Positions 8,346 to 17,749 of a DNA stretch of 64,000 nt are shown here, in pieces (the stretch's first letter is position 1; each line of letters starts with the position of its first letter). The notes below the pieces were generated by a model that did not search any database, was not told the origin of the DNA, and saw only the letters and a list, made by a program, of their open reading frames with translations. A program made the translations under genes and the position numbers. Source of the DNA: Massilia phyllostachyos (GTDB lineage: Bacteria; Pseudomonadota; Gammaproteobacteria; Burkholderiales; Burkholderiaceae_D); contig NZ_JAJNOC010000001.1 in NCBI RefSeq assembly GCF_021044825.1, forward strand, positions 682,001 through 746,000, read 5' to 3'.

Positions 8346-9844
8346 GGTGAGTTGGGAAGTGCGGGCACGCAGCGCAGCGGGCCGTCGATGTAGCGCCAGC
8401 CGTGCATGCTGGTCACCTGCGGCAGGTCCGGCGCCAGCGCCGTGCCCGCGCCACATGCATTCGGATTGGCGTCGTTGACCAGCGTCTTGATGATGGCATC
8501 GCCCTGGCGGTAGGTATAGACCTGGCCCGGGCTGATGGTGTTGTTGTCCTGGCGGGTGGCGCGCTCGCCGAAGATTTCCGGTTCCGGGTGGTAGAACCGC
8601 GGCGCGTGCGCCAGCACCAGGCGCGCGGCCGGGCTGAAGTCGATATAGCTGTAGCTGCCGCCGTGCAGCATCGCCGCCAGCTGGATCGCCGCCACGGCGC
8701 CGAGCAGGACGCGCGGCCAGCGCGCGAGGTCGCGCAGGAGCGCCAGCAGCGCGAACACGAAGGCCATGCTGGCCCAGAAGGCGTAGCGCATGACGCCGGC
8801 CGCGCCCGAATTCCAGTTCAGGACCGCCATCGTCGGCAGCGCCAGCGCCAGGGTGAACAGCAGCGCCACCAGCGGCAGCCCGGGGGCGCGCCGGCCCAGC
8901 CACAGCAGCGCCAGCGCCACGCCTGGAATCCCGATGATCATGCCCTGGTTCAGGTCGAAGTAGAAGGAGACCAGGCGCGTAGGGCCGATCAGGCTCGCAT
9001 CCGAGAACAGCTTGGCGATGATGTTCGGCACGCCGAACTGCCACAGGTTGAACATTGGCGGCATCGCGAACACGGCGATGCCGGCCGCCAGTCCCGCAAG
9101 CGTGCGGCGGGTGAGGAGGGCGCGCAGGTTGGCATTGAAGCCGAGCGCACGGTCGTAATCGAGCGCCAGCTTGAACAGCGGCGCGAAGCCGAAGAACAGG
9201 AAGATGGTCGGGTTCTGCTGGGCGGCGATCCCCGCCAGCACGCTGCCGACCATGGGCGCGCCGCTGCCGAAGAACAGCAGGCCCGCTAGTAGCAGCGAGG
9301 CGCTGACGAATTCCGGATTGATCCAGCGAAGGTAAAGCACGCCGCCGGACAGCATGAACAGCGCGACGCCGATCCAGGCGCGCAGGTCGGACCGCAGGAA
9401 ACGGCGCAGCGCCAGGCCGAGCACGAACAGCGCCGCCGCATGCAGGGCCACGAAGGCCTTGAAGGGCGGCAGGCCGAGCGCCTCGAACAGCTTGAAGGGC
9501 GCGGCCGCCAGCAGCGGGTAGCCGAAGAAGTGGATCGCGAAGACGTCGCCATCGCGGCCGCGCACGAAGCCGGTCAGCAGCGGCGCCGCCGCGTCGCGCA
9601 GGCCCTGTTCGAGCTGGTCGTAGGGCTCGACGAAGAGGCCGGGCAGCAGCGTGCGCATGCGCGCCACGTCCTGGGTCCGGATGTCGGGCGTGCCGTGGTC
9701 GGCGATGGCGACGGTGTTCACCATGTACTCGACCACGTCGCCGTAGTACAGCGGATCGACGCGCGCGGCCAGCGCCGCCAGCACCAGGGCCAGCAGGACG
9801 GGGAAGCGCCAGGCGTGGCGCGGCCGCTGCGTCGTCATCGTCAT
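8342..9844 (-). CDS. Polytopic membrane protein, probable GT-C glycosyltransferase
   Basis: 500 aa with about ten hydrophobic segments. The first is followed by a periplasmic loop containing DPLYYGDVVEYM, an acidic pattern suggestive of GT-C enzymes. The C-terminal roughly 100 residues look soluble. It lies between the triple glycosyltransferase and the GtrB-like gene with 4-bp start/stop overlaps (ATGA) on both sides. No family motif is strong enough for a name. GtrA/GtrB pairs are normally accompanied by a serotype-specific membrane transferase (GtrC-type), and this protein or one of the two paralogues downstream could fill that role. Function inferred from topology and position. Confidence 0.72.
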   Translation of the reverse strand: MTMTTQRPRHAWRFPVLLALVLAALAARVDPLYYGDVVEYMVNTVAIADHGTPDIRTQDVARMRTLLPGLFVEPYDQLEQGLRDAAAPLLTGFVRGRDGDVFAIHFFGYPLLAAAPFKLFEALGLPPFKAFVALHAAALFVLGLALRRFLRSDLRAWIGVALFMLSGGVLYLRWINPEFVSASLLLAGLLFFGSGAPMVGSVLAGIAAQQNPTIFLFFGFAPLFKLALDYDRALGFNANLRALLTRRTLAGLAAGIAVFAMPPMFNLWQFGVPNIIAKLFSDASLIGPTRLVSFYFDLNQGMIIGIPGVALALLWLGRRAPGLPLVALLFTLALALPTMAVLNWNSGAAGVMRYAFWASMAFVFALLALLRDLARWPRVLLGAVAAIQLAAMLHGGSYSYIDFSPAARLVLAHAPRFYHPEPEIFGERATRQDNNTISPGQVYTYRQGDAIIKTLVNDANPNACGAGTALAPDLPQVTSMHGWRYIDGPLRCVPALPNSP

Positions 9845-12800
9845 GGCGTGGCAGCCGCCTGCGGGAACAGCGTACGCACCAGCTCTTGTGCATTGTCGGC
9901 CCAGCTGCGCGCCGGGATGCCGTGCGGCGCAGGATGGCCGCCGTCCGCATGCAGGCGCAGCCAGTCGCGCAACGCCGCGGCCAAATCGGCGCCCGCGCTG
10001 CCGCTGAAGTAGTGGGCGTGCTCCCCCGCCACTTCGCGGAACACGGGGATGTCGCGCGCCAGCAGCGGCACGCCGTGGCGCGCCGCCTCGATCAGCGGCA
10101 GGCCGAAACCTTCACCTTCGCTGGCGAACAGCAGGCAGGCGCCGGCCGCATACACGCGATCCAGGTATTCGTCGCTGATGCCCTGCAGCCAGACCAGGCG
10201 CTTGCCCAGTTCCGGATGGTTGCGCAGGCGTTTGGCGATCGCCGGGATGGTGCGGCGGCTGGTGTCCGGCAAGCCCTTCCAGCCTTCGTGGCCGACGATC
10301 ACCAGGCGCACGTTCTCGCCATCCGCCCATAGCTGCTCGAAGGCGTCGAGCGCCTGGGCGTGGCCCTTGCGCGGCTCGACGGTGCCGACCATCAGGAAGC
10401 TCGGCGAGCTGGCGATGTCGGCCAGCACCTTGTCCGCATCCGGCGGCAGGCCGGTGCTCGGCTGCGAAGCAGTGATGTCGGCGCCGTGGTGCAGCACCTG
10501 GAATGCCGGCAGCGGACGTCCCAGGTCCTGGCCGGCCAGCCAGTCGCGGGTTTCATCGGCGACCGCCGCGCTGATGCAGACCAGCACGTCGGCCTCGCCG
10601 CCGACCGCGCGCAGCCAGCGCGCGAAATCGGCATCCGCCCCGGGCGGGAAGAAGTCGGGACGCAGCACCGGCAGGATGTCGTGCACCAGGAAATGCACGC
10701 GCACGCCCTGTTCGCGCCAGCGCCGGTACAGGCCCAGGCGCGCGGCTTCGGCCATCGGGCCGGGGAACACGTCCGGGCTGTAGAACACGTCGCCGCCGGA
10801 GACGTGGACTTCCTCGTCGTGCACGCCGTCGCCGACGGTGCCGACCAGCTGGTGCAGGTAGCGCCGCGCATAGCGGTAATGCCAGTAGCCGCCCTCGTCG
10901 CTGAGGTAGATCGGCAGCACCTGGTAGTCGCGGCCCTGCCCGCGCAGCAGTTCGAGCAGCTGGGCGCGCACCACGCGCTGGATGCCGGTCTTGAGGTCTT
11001 CGCGCACCATGGCCGAGACGTCGACCAGCAGCTGCGGCGCCATCTTCTCGCCGCCGGCCACCGCGTGGTGGCGGTTGTACAGCACCGCTTCCATCAGCTG
11101 GCGCGCGCTCTGGCGCCAGGTCAGCCACGGCATTTCCTTCGACGGCGGCGCCTTGCCGGCCGCGTGCAGCGCCAGCCAGGCTTCGATGGCCTGCGCCAGG
11201 TCTTCCGGCTTGCCGCCCTCGAAGTAGAAGGCGTGTTCGCCCGCCACTTCGCGGAACACGGGAATCCCGCGCGCGATGATCGGCAAGCCCTTCTGGGCCG
11301 CCTCGATCAGCGGCAGGCCGAAGCCTTCGCCTTCGCTGGCGGCCAGCAGGGCGGCGCTGTGGTCGTACAGTTTCAGGAGCATTTCGTCGGAGACGCCGTT
11401 GAACCAGAACAGGCGCTGCTCGCGCTGCGGGTGCTTTTCCAGGCGCTCGGCCAGCGCGTCGACCAGCCAGCCGTTCTTGCCGACGATGACCAGGTTGACG
11501 TCGACGCCTTTGGCCCACAGCAGCTCGCAGGCGGCCAGCGCCTGGGCCTGGCCCTTGCGCGGCTCCAGCGTGCCGACCATCACCAGCGACGGCGCGGCGC
11601 GCATCGCGGCGAAGGCGTGTTCGGCATTGTCCGGCATGCCGGTGCTGGGCACGCTGTTGTCGATGTCGGCGCCCAAGTGGAACCACGACAGTTTTAACGG
11701 AGACAGGCGCCGGTTGGGGCGGCCCGCCAGCCATTCCTGGGTCTCGTCGGCCACCGCGCGCGAGATCGTGACGATGCCGTCGGCGACCAGCGAGATGGTG
11801 TCGATGAAGTCGCCGTAGTACTTCTGCGCGCCGAAGGGGAAGCAGTCGGGGCGCAGCAGGGGCAGCAGGTCGTAGACTGTGAACCAGATCGCCACGCCCT
11901 TGCGGCGCAGGCCGAGCAGCTGCTGCTGGTTCTGGGTCGTCATATTGGTGGCGAGGTCCAGGCCCAGGAAGGTGTCGCCGGGACGCGCTTCGATCGGCGC
12001 GTCCTCGATGGTCAAGGCGGGCGCACCCAGCATGGCGCAGCTGAAGCGGCGCGCGTAGCGGTAGGCGCGGTTGCCGCCGTCGCTGTACACCGGCTCGATG
12101 CGGTAGCCCGGCGGCGGTTCCTTGACCAGCGCCAGCACGATGCTGCGCACCACGCGCTGGATGCCGGTTTTGTAGTCGGCCTGCACCAGCGCCGAGATGT
12201 CGACCAGCAGCTGGCGCGGCGCGCTCGCCGGGGTGTTCGCGGCGATCATGGCGGCGGTGTCGACCAGGGCGGCGTCGTGCGGCGGACGCGGGGCGTCCGG
12301 CGCGGCCAGGGTCGCGACCAGCTGGCGGCGCAGGGCCGGCGCGCTGGTGCGCGCAAAGGCTTCGATGGCCTCGACGTAGAGCGCGCCGACGGCGCCTGGC
12401 GCATGGTGGCGCGCGATGTGGGCGCGGCCGGCCGCGGCCAGCGCCTGGCGGCGCTCGGTCGATGCGTGCAGGTCGCCCAGGGCGGCGGACAATTCCGCGT
12501 CTTCGAAGCTGTCCTGCAGCATGCACAGCGTATCGGGCGGCAGGTCGGCGCTGGCGCCGTGCGCATTGACGATCGCAGGCAGGCCGTGCATCAGGCAATC
12601 GAGCACCGAGGCCGAGGTCTCGCCGCGGGTCTGGGTGCGCAGCTGGACCGCGCAGTCGCTGGCGGCCAGCCAGTGCTGGTAGTCGGCGGCGCTGACGAAA
12701 CCCGTGATGGTGATGCGGGCGGCGGCTTCGCTGGCGGCGATTCTCCGCAGCAGTTCGATGCCGTACTGGCCCGGATCGTTGGCGCCGACGAACACCAGCT

Positions 12801-14118
12801 TGCAATGCGGGTCGCGCGCCAGGGGCGAGGCCAGGAAGGCGTCGAGCAGGCGGTGATTCAGCTTGGTCGGGCCCAGCATGCCATAGGAGCTGACGACGTA
12901 GTCGCCTTCGGCCAGGCCGAGGTGGGCGCGCGCCTGGGCGCGTGCTGCCGCATGGTCGGCGTCCTGCGCCACCTGGCCGCGCAGCAGCGGGATGGTGCGC
13001 CAGCCGTCGGCGGCGCCCGGGCCGTACCACTGTTCGGCGAGGCGGCAGGAGAAGTCGCTGTGGACGATCACGCCGGCGGCGCGGTCCAGCACTTCCTTGT
13101 TGCAGGGGTACTGCCAGATGCTTGGGTTGCGGCCGTGTTCCGCGTGGTAGTGCAGGCCAGTGTAGCCATGCGAGGCATACAAGGCCTGGAGGAAGGCTTC
13201 CGGCACGTCGCCGTCGCGTTCCATATTGTCCAGCACACCGCTGAGGTAAAAGTCGTGCAGGACCACGGTTCCCGGATGGCGGCGCAGCAGCGCGAACATG
13301 TGCTTGTGCACGTTCGAATTGCCGAAGTGGTAGAGCACGCGGTCGTAGGACCCGCCATGGCGCTCGAAGTACGCGGCGTCGCGCTGGGGGAAGCGCGCGA
13401 GGGAAGGGTCCGGCGTGGCGCCAGGGGTCAGCACCAGCTCGACCTCGTAATGGCGTTCCAGCTCCAGCAGCAGTTCGGAACTGTAGTCGGCGATGCCGGA
13501 GTGCTCGGGCGGCAGCGGCGAGACCAGGGCCAGGCGCGCTCTGGCGGGTTTGTCGGGCGCGGGCAGGGACGCCGGTGTCTTCTCGAGCGCGCGCCAGACG
13601 GCGGCGACATCGTCCATGCCGACCACCGGCGCCGGCGCCAGCGCGGCGTCCAGGCGGCGCGCGGATTCCGCATCCGGCGCCAGCACCAGTGCGGCGGCGC
13701 GCAAGCAGGCCTGCTGCTGGCGCGTGGCGCCCAGCACGGCCGCCGCGTCGGCGACGCCCAGCACGTTCGTGGCGCCGCCATCGGGCTGCCACATGCTGAC
13801 GACGAGATCCGCATGCAAGGCGGCCAGGAAGCCGGCGCGCAGCGTCGCCGCGCTATGGCGCGCGAAGGGATCGGCGCCGTTCGGCTGGGCGTAGACGTGG
13901 AAGCGCCCCGCCGCCAGCACGTTCTCGAAGGCGTGGCGCAGCACGTCGACGTCGCTCGGGTGGCGGCTGCTGACGGCCACGTGGATGTCGTGCTGGTCAC
14001 GGCCCTGGTACTGGCCGCGCGACAGGGATTGCGCGAGGTTGAGCGCCAGGGTGCGCAGCAGCGCCGTGTCCTGGGCGGGCGCGGCTTGCGGGGCGTGGAA
14101 ATCGAAAATCAGGCGCAT
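9841..14118 (-). CDS. Very large glycosyltransferase with three GT4-like modules
   Basis: 1425 aa, three to four times the length of a normal GT4 enzyme. Module 1 (about 190-620) has an N-terminal RLALVSPLPPEHSGIADYS, a common GT4 start. Module 2 (about 640-1020) and module 3 (about 1035-1420) are internal duplicates: each opens with a near-identical stretch (LLVDISALV / LLVDVSAMV, then KTGIQRVVR) and contains MVGTLEPRKG or MVGTVEPRKG and the donor-binding ASEGEGFGLPLIEAA. The first 190 residues form an additional, weakly conserved domain. No membrane segments. Polymerising O-antigen mannosyltransferases of ABC-dependent systems (WbdA, WbdB type) have similar multi-domain designs, so this is probably the cytoplasmic chain-building enzyme. 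The sugar is not determined. Its stop overlaps the next start (ATGA). Confidence 0.87.
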   Translation of the reverse strand: MRLIFDFHAPQAAPAQDTALLRTLALNLAQSLSRGQYQGRDQHDIHVAVSSRHPSDVDVLRHAFENVLAAGRFHVYAQPNGADPFARHSAATLRAGFLAALHADLVVSMWQPDGGATNVLGVADAAAVLGATRQQQACLRAAALVLAPDAESARRLDAALAPAPVVGMDDVAAVWRALEKTPASLPAPDKPARARLALVSPLPPEHSGIADYSSELLLELERHYEVELVLTPGATPDPSLARFPQRDAAYFERHGGSYDRVLYHFGNSNVHKHMFALLRRHPGTVVLHDFYLSGVLDNMERDGDVPEAFLQALYASHGYTGLHYHAEHGRNPSIWQYPCNKEVLDRAAGVIVHSDFSCRLAEQWYGPGAADGWRTIPLLRGQVAQDADHAAARAQARAHLGLAEGDYVVSSYGMLGPTKLNHRLLDAFLASPLARDPHCKLVFVGANDPGQYGIELLRRIAASEAAARITITGFVSAADYQHWLAASDCAVQLRTQTRGETSASVLDCLMHGLPAIVNAHGASADLPPDTLCMLQDSFEDAELSAALGDLHASTERRQALAAAGRAHIARHHAPGAVGALYVEAIEAFARTSAPALRRQLVATLAAPDAPRPPHDAALVDTAAMIAANTPASAPRQLLVDISALVQADYKTGIQRVVRSIVLALVKEPPPGYRIEPVYSDGGNRAYRYARRFSCAMLGAPALTIEDAPIEARPGDTFLGLDLATNMTTQNQQQLLGLRRKGVAIWFTVYDLLPLLRPDCFPFGAQKYYGDFIDTISLVADGIVTISRAVADETQEWLAGRPNRRLSPLKLSWFHLGADIDNSVPSTGMPDNAEHAFAAMRAAPSLVMVGTLEPRKGQAQALAACELLWAKGVDVNLVIVGKNGWLVDALAERLEKHPQREQRLFWFNGVSDEMLLKLYDHSAALLAASEGEGFGLPLIEAAQKGLPIIARGIPVFREVAGEHAFYFEGGKPEDLAQAIEAWLALHAAGKAPPSKEMPWLTWRQSARQLMEAVLYNRHHAVAGGEKMAPQLLVDVSAMVREDLKTGIQRVVRAQLLELLRGQGRDYQVLPIYLSDEGGYWHYRYARRYLHQLVGTVGDGVHDEEVHVSGGDVFYSPDVFPGPMAEAARLGLYRRWREQGVRVHFLVHDILPVLRPDFFPPGADADFARWLRAVGGEADVLVCISAAVADETRDWLAGQDLGRPLPAFQVLHHGADITASQPSTGLPPDADKVLADIASSPSFLMVGTVEPRKGHAQALDAFEQLWADGENVRLVIVGHEGWKGLPDTSRRTIPAIAKRLRNHPELGKRLVWLQGISDEYLDRVYAAGACLLFASEGEGFGLPLIEAARHGVPLLARDIPVFREVAGEHAHYFSGSAGADLAAALRDWLRLHADGGHPAPHGIPARSWADNAQELVRTLFPQAAATP

Positions 14119-14127
14119 GTCAGCGTG

Positions 14128-15498
14128 TCATTCACTAGTCGGTTCGTAGGCGCGGCGCAGCTGCTCGAGGGCGTCGCGCGCCGATTGCGGCAGTTCGCGC
14201 AGGGCGGCCGGGACGGCCGGGCCGGCGGCTGCGCCTTCGGGCGCGGTGGCCTGCTTGGCGGCGGCGAGCGTCTGGGCGACCAGGGCTTGCAGCCTGGGCG
14301 AGCGCATGATCAGCGGCAGCAGGGCGCGGCGCAGGGCTTCGCGCGTGGTCAGCCATTTCAGCGCGCGGCGCGCGGCGCCCTTGGCCTTGCGGCGGGCGAT
14401 CGCGGCCGGGCTGTGTTCGCCGCGGCGCGCGATGAAGCGCAGCGGCGCGGTGATGCGCCACGAGGTGCTGTTCAGGGTCGCGACCAGGCGCGTCTCCAGG
14501 TCCTTGCCCCAGGCCGCGGATTCGTGCAGCTGGGCGGTGAGGCTCTGGGCCTGCAGGTCGAGCTGCTGGGCGTGCAGTTCGCTCTCGCGCAGCTGCTGGC
14601 GCAGCTGGGCGCCCAGCGCTTCCAGGTGCTGCACCGCCTGCTCGTGGCGCGCATGGGCGGCGGCGCTCTCCTGTTCCAGTTCCTGCGCGCGGCGCGCGGC
14701 TCCCTGGTGCAGCGCATCCAGTTCGATCGCCTGGCGTTCCATGGCGGCGGCCTGCTCCCAGCCCTTGCCGGCCTGCTCGCGCAGCTCGTCGAGCTGGCGC
14801 CACGCGTGGTCGAGGTGGGACGGGATGTAGTCGTCGAAGACGTTCGGCTGGATGTCCAGGTGGGCCAGCAGCTCGGCGTGTTCTTCCGCCACGTAGTAGC
14901 GGTTCAAGCCGTCGAACCAGGCGTAGCGGTAGCCCTGGCTCGTCACCAGGTGCTCCCACGCGCCATGATTAAGGGCACGGCTGTTCGGCAACGTCGCCTC
15001 GATCACCAGCACCCACGGGCGCCAGCGCCGGAAATCCATCCCGCGCAGCACTTCGCCCTCGAAGCCCTCGACGTCGATTTTCAAAAAGTGGATTTCGCTG
15101 TCGACGTATTCCTCGCAGACCGAGGCCAGGGTACGCACCGGCACCGTGATCTCGGCCACCTCGTGGCCGTCAAGGCGGTGCAGCTCGGCCACCGACTGCT
15201 CGGGCGAGGCCCAGCCGCGCACGGCCGGCACGTCGTACAAGGTCAGCTCGCCGTTCTCGGCGCCGGCGGCGATCGCCAGGTTGACGTCGCGCGGGCGCTG
15301 CTCCAGGAAGGCAGCGTGGAAGGAGGGCAGCGGCTCGATGCTGATGCCGCGCCAGCCGGCGTCGTAGAAGGCCTTGGTGACTGAGTGCTCGACCGGGTCG
15401 TTGGCGCCGACGTCGATGTAGAAGCCGTTCGTGACGTGGCCGAGCGCGCGCCACAGCAGCACGTCTTCCAGGTTCTGGGCGTAGGAGATGAGTTTCAT
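14128..15498 (-). CDS. FkbM-family methyltransferase with coiled-coil tail
   Basis: 456 aa. The N-terminal half (1-230) is an FkbM SAM-dependent methyltransferase: SYAQNLEDVLLWRAL, then the motif I region GFYIDVGANDP and HFLKIDVEGFEGEVLRG. Residues about 255-365 are rich in Glu, Gln, Ala and Leu and look like a coiled coil. The C-terminus carries the STSWRITAPLRF motif often found at the end of glycan-modifying proteins, followed by a basic helical tail. ATG at 15498 overlaps the wzt stop (ATGA). In ABC-dependent O-antigen systems a methyltransferase with a coiled coil can cap the chain and set its length (WbdD principle); that role here is inference. Confidence 0.85.
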   Translation of the reverse strand: MKLISYAQNLEDVLLWRALGHVTNGFYIDVGANDPVEHSVTKAFYDAGWRGISIEPLPSFHAAFLEQRPRDVNLAIAAGAENGELTLYDVPAVRGWASPEQSVAELHRLDGHEVAEITVPVRTLASVCEEYVDSEIHFLKIDVEGFEGEVLRGMDFRRWRPWVLVIEATLPNSRALNHGAWEHLVTSQGYRYAWFDGLNRYYVAEEHAELLAHLDIQPNVFDDYIPSHLDHAWRQLDELREQAGKGWEQAAAMERQAIELDALHQGAARRAQELEQESAAAHARHEQAVQHLEALGAQLRQQLRESELHAQQLDLQAQSLTAQLHESAAWGKDLETRLVATLNSTSWRITAPLRFIARRGEHSPAAIARRKAKGAARRALKWLTTREALRRALLPLIMRSPRLQALVAQTLAAAKQATAPEGAAAGPAVPAALRELPQSARDALEQLRRAYEPTSE

Positions 15499-16718
15499 GG
15501 GCGTTGGATGTCGACGGCCGGATCGAGCCAGGCCGAGCCTTCGAAGTGCGGGCGGCGCATGTTCATCACGGTGAACACCAGCGCCAGGTCGCGCCACTCG
15601 TAGTTGTTGACCAGGTGGGTCTCGGTGCTGACGATCGCGGTCGCGACCGAATAGGTGCCGGGCCCCAGGTTCATCGGGAAGGCGAAGCGGTACACGACCT
15701 CTTCGCCGGCCGCGACGTCGTCCAGCGGCAGCCCCTTGAGGTGGGTATTGGTGCCGTACATCGGCTGGCCGAGGCGGTCCTTGATCATGTAGCCGAGCAC
15801 CATGCGCGGGATCGGCGCCTTGACCTGCACCTTCACCTCCAGGGTCACGGCCGCGCCGACGTCGACCACTTCAACGCGCTGGCCGGCGTCGTCCAGCAGG
15901 GCGATGTCGGCCACCGTCGCTTCGCCGGTGCCGGAGATGGTCTGGACCTTGCCGTCGGCGGTCTCGTTCAGGCGCACGGTTTCGTTTTCGCGCTCGGCGA
16001 TCATGGCGTTGTAGTAGTCCATGATCTCTTCCGGCTTGCCTTCCTTCGCCAGGCGCCCGCCATCGAGCAGGATGGCGCGGTCGCACACCGACTGGATCGC
16101 CTGCTTGTCGTGCGAGACCAGCAGCAGGGTAGTGCCCTCCTTGCGGAACTGGCGGATGCGGTCGAAGGACTTGTGCTGGAAGTAGGCGTCGCCCACCGAC
16201 AGCGCCTCGTCGACGATCAGGATGTCCGGACGGCGCGCGGTGGCCACCGAGAAGGCCACGCGCATCTGCATGCCGCTCGAGTAGACCCGCACCGGCTGGT
16301 CCATGTACTCGCCGATCTCGGCGAAGGATTCGATCTGCGGCATCAGCGCCGTGATCTCGTCGGCCGACATGCCGAGCAGCTGGCCGGCCATGTAGACGTT
16401 CTGGCGGCCGGTGAAATCGGGATGGAAGCCCATGCCCAGTTCTAGCAGGGCGGCCACGCGCCCTTCCATCCAGACCGAGCCGGTGGTCGGCATGGTGGTG
16501 CCGGTGATGAGTTTCAGCAGCGTGCTCTTGCCCGCGCCGTTGATGCCGATCAGGCCGACGGCTTCGCCGGGCGAGATCCGGAAGTTGATGTCAGTGAGCA
16601 CCCACTTGAGCTTGTGGCGCGGCCCGCGCAGGGGCAGCAGCCATTCGCCCAGGCGCGACCAGCGCGTCGGGTACTGTTTATAGGCCTTGCCCAGCTGTTG
16701 TACGACGATCGCGCCCAT
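15495..16718 (-). CDS. wzt: ABC polysaccharide exporter ATP-binding protein, Wzt type
   Basis: 407 aa. The ATPase domain (1-about 245) has Walker A GINGAGKST (about 58-66), the Wzt/TagH-type signature YSSGMQMRV (about 145), Walker B PDILIVDEALSVGD and the switch histidine in LLLVSHDKQ. An additional C-terminal domain (about 265-400) fits the carbohydrate-binding Wzt-C fold, which recognises the capped end of the polymer. It works with the upstream permease to move an undecaprenyl-linked polysaccharide across the inner membrane. The start overlaps the permease stop (TGATG). The presence of Wzt-C suggests an end-modified O-polysaccharide, which matches the downstream methyltransferase. Confidence 0.95.
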   Translation of the reverse strand: MGAIVVQQLGKAYKQYPTRWSRLGEWLLPLRGPRHKLKWVLTDINFRISPGEAVGLIGINGAGKSTLLKLITGTTMPTTGSVWMEGRVAALLELGMGFHPDFTGRQNVYMAGQLLGMSADEITALMPQIESFAEIGEYMDQPVRVYSSGMQMRVAFSVATARRPDILIVDEALSVGDAYFQHKSFDRIRQFRKEGTTLLLVSHDKQAIQSVCDRAILLDGGRLAKEGKPEEIMDYYNAMIAERENETVRLNETADGKVQTISGTGEATVADIALLDDAGQRVEVVDVGAAVTLEVKVQVKAPIPRMVLGYMIKDRLGQPMYGTNTHLKGLPLDDVAAGEEVVYRFAFPMNLGPGTYSVATAIVSTETHLVNNYEWRDLALVFTVMNMRRPHFEGSAWLDPAVDIQRP

Positions 16719-17518
16719 CAGAGTTCATCCACCATTTCGCCGGAGCGCTTGCGGAACAGGCGCAGGCCGAGAATGCACAGCAGCAGCGCCAATAAAAACG
16801 CCGGGATCATCGCGTTCCAGTCCGGCATCCGGCCCTCGACCAGGATCGCCTGGTAGGCCTGGATCACGGCCGCCATCGGGTTGTAGGCCAGCAGCGGGCG
16901 CACCGACTCCGGCAGGATGGTGGCCGGGTAGACGATCGGGGTCAGCCAGAACCAGAACTGCATGGCGATCGTCACGAACTGGCCGACGTCGCGGAAGAAC
17001 ACGTTCAGGATGCCGGTCACCATGCCCAGGCCAATGGCCAGCAGGATCTGCAGCGCCAGCACCGGGAAAATGGCAAAGAACACCAGCCCCGGGAAATTGC
17101 CCGAGACGAGGAGGAAGACCAGGAACAGGCCGAAGATGATGCCGAAGTTCACCAGCGCATTCATGACGACGATGATCGGCAGGCAGATGCGCGGGAAGCT
17201 GATCTTCTTGATCAGGTTCGCCTGCTCGAGAAACATGTTCTGCCCGCGCGCGACGATCTCGGCGAACAGGCCCCAGGTCAGGATGCCGGCACACAGGTAG
17301 ATGGAATACGCGGCGCTCGAGGAATGACCGGGGAGCTTGGAACGCATGACCTCGGAAAAGATCACGGTGTACACGAGGATCATCGCGAGTGGGCTGAGAA
17401 CCGACCAGACGGCGCCCAGCATCGCATTCACGTATTTCGACTGGAATTCGCGTTTGACGCTGCCCAGCACGAAACCGCGGTAGGCCCACAGGCCGCGCAG
17501 CATCATTGGGGAAATCAT
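16718..17518 (-). CDS. wzm: ABC polysaccharide exporter permease, Wzm type
   Basis: 266 aa from ATG at 17518 (MISPMMLRG), six predicted transmembrane helices, ABC-2 permease family. The N-terminal FKREFQSKY-like segment (here VKREFQSKYVNAMLGAVWSVLSPL) is typical of Wzm/TagG proteins. It forms the membrane channel for the ATPase encoded next. First gene of the operon; a TATAAT hexamer lies about 85 nt upstream. A longer frame continues to 17599 but has no better start. Its expected substrate is the polymer made by the downstream transferases. Confidence 0.93.
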   Translation of the reverse strand: MISPMMLRGLWAYRGFVLGSVKREFQSKYVNAMLGAVWSVLSPLAMILVYTVIFSEVMRSKLPGHSSSAAYSIYLCAGILTWGLFAEIVARGQNMFLEQANLIKKISFPRICLPIIVVMNALVNFGIIFGLFLVFLLVSGNFPGLVFFAIFPVLALQILLAIGLGMVTGILNVFFRDVGQFVTIAMQFWFWLTPIVYPATILPESVRPLLAYNPMAAVIQAYQAILVEGRMPDWNAMIPAFLLALLLCILGLRLFRKRSGEMVDEL

Positions 17519-17600
17519 GGGGCGGCCCGCTCTGGCAGCGCCCCGTTCGGGTGCGTCAAGGTAATGTGCATTTGGAAAGGCTGAGCCGGATGAGCCCAAA

Positions 17601-17643
17601 ATTATACTTCATCCAATACGCCGTTCCTTGTTACAGATGTAAC
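17601..17643 (-). promoter_or_regulatory. Candidate promoter and palindrome upstream of the wzm operon
   Basis: On the minus strand a perfect TATAAT -10 hexamer lies at 17606-17601, about 83 nt before the wzm start. No good -35 hexamer is found at 16-18 bp. A 14-bp palindrome GTTACA-GA-TGTAAC sits at 17630-17643, about 24 bp upstream of the -10, where an operator or activator site could lie. The local sequence is markedly more AT-rich than the surroundings, as expected for the single promoter of a long coupled operon. Confidence 0.45.
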
Positions 17644-17749
17644 TACTTGTCCTAAGTCAATCGAGAAATGTAATGCGCATGAGCTTGCGCAAAGCAAGAG
17701 AATTTGAACCTTCGGTTTGCGGGGTGGGGACGTCAGGCGTTCAAGCGGC

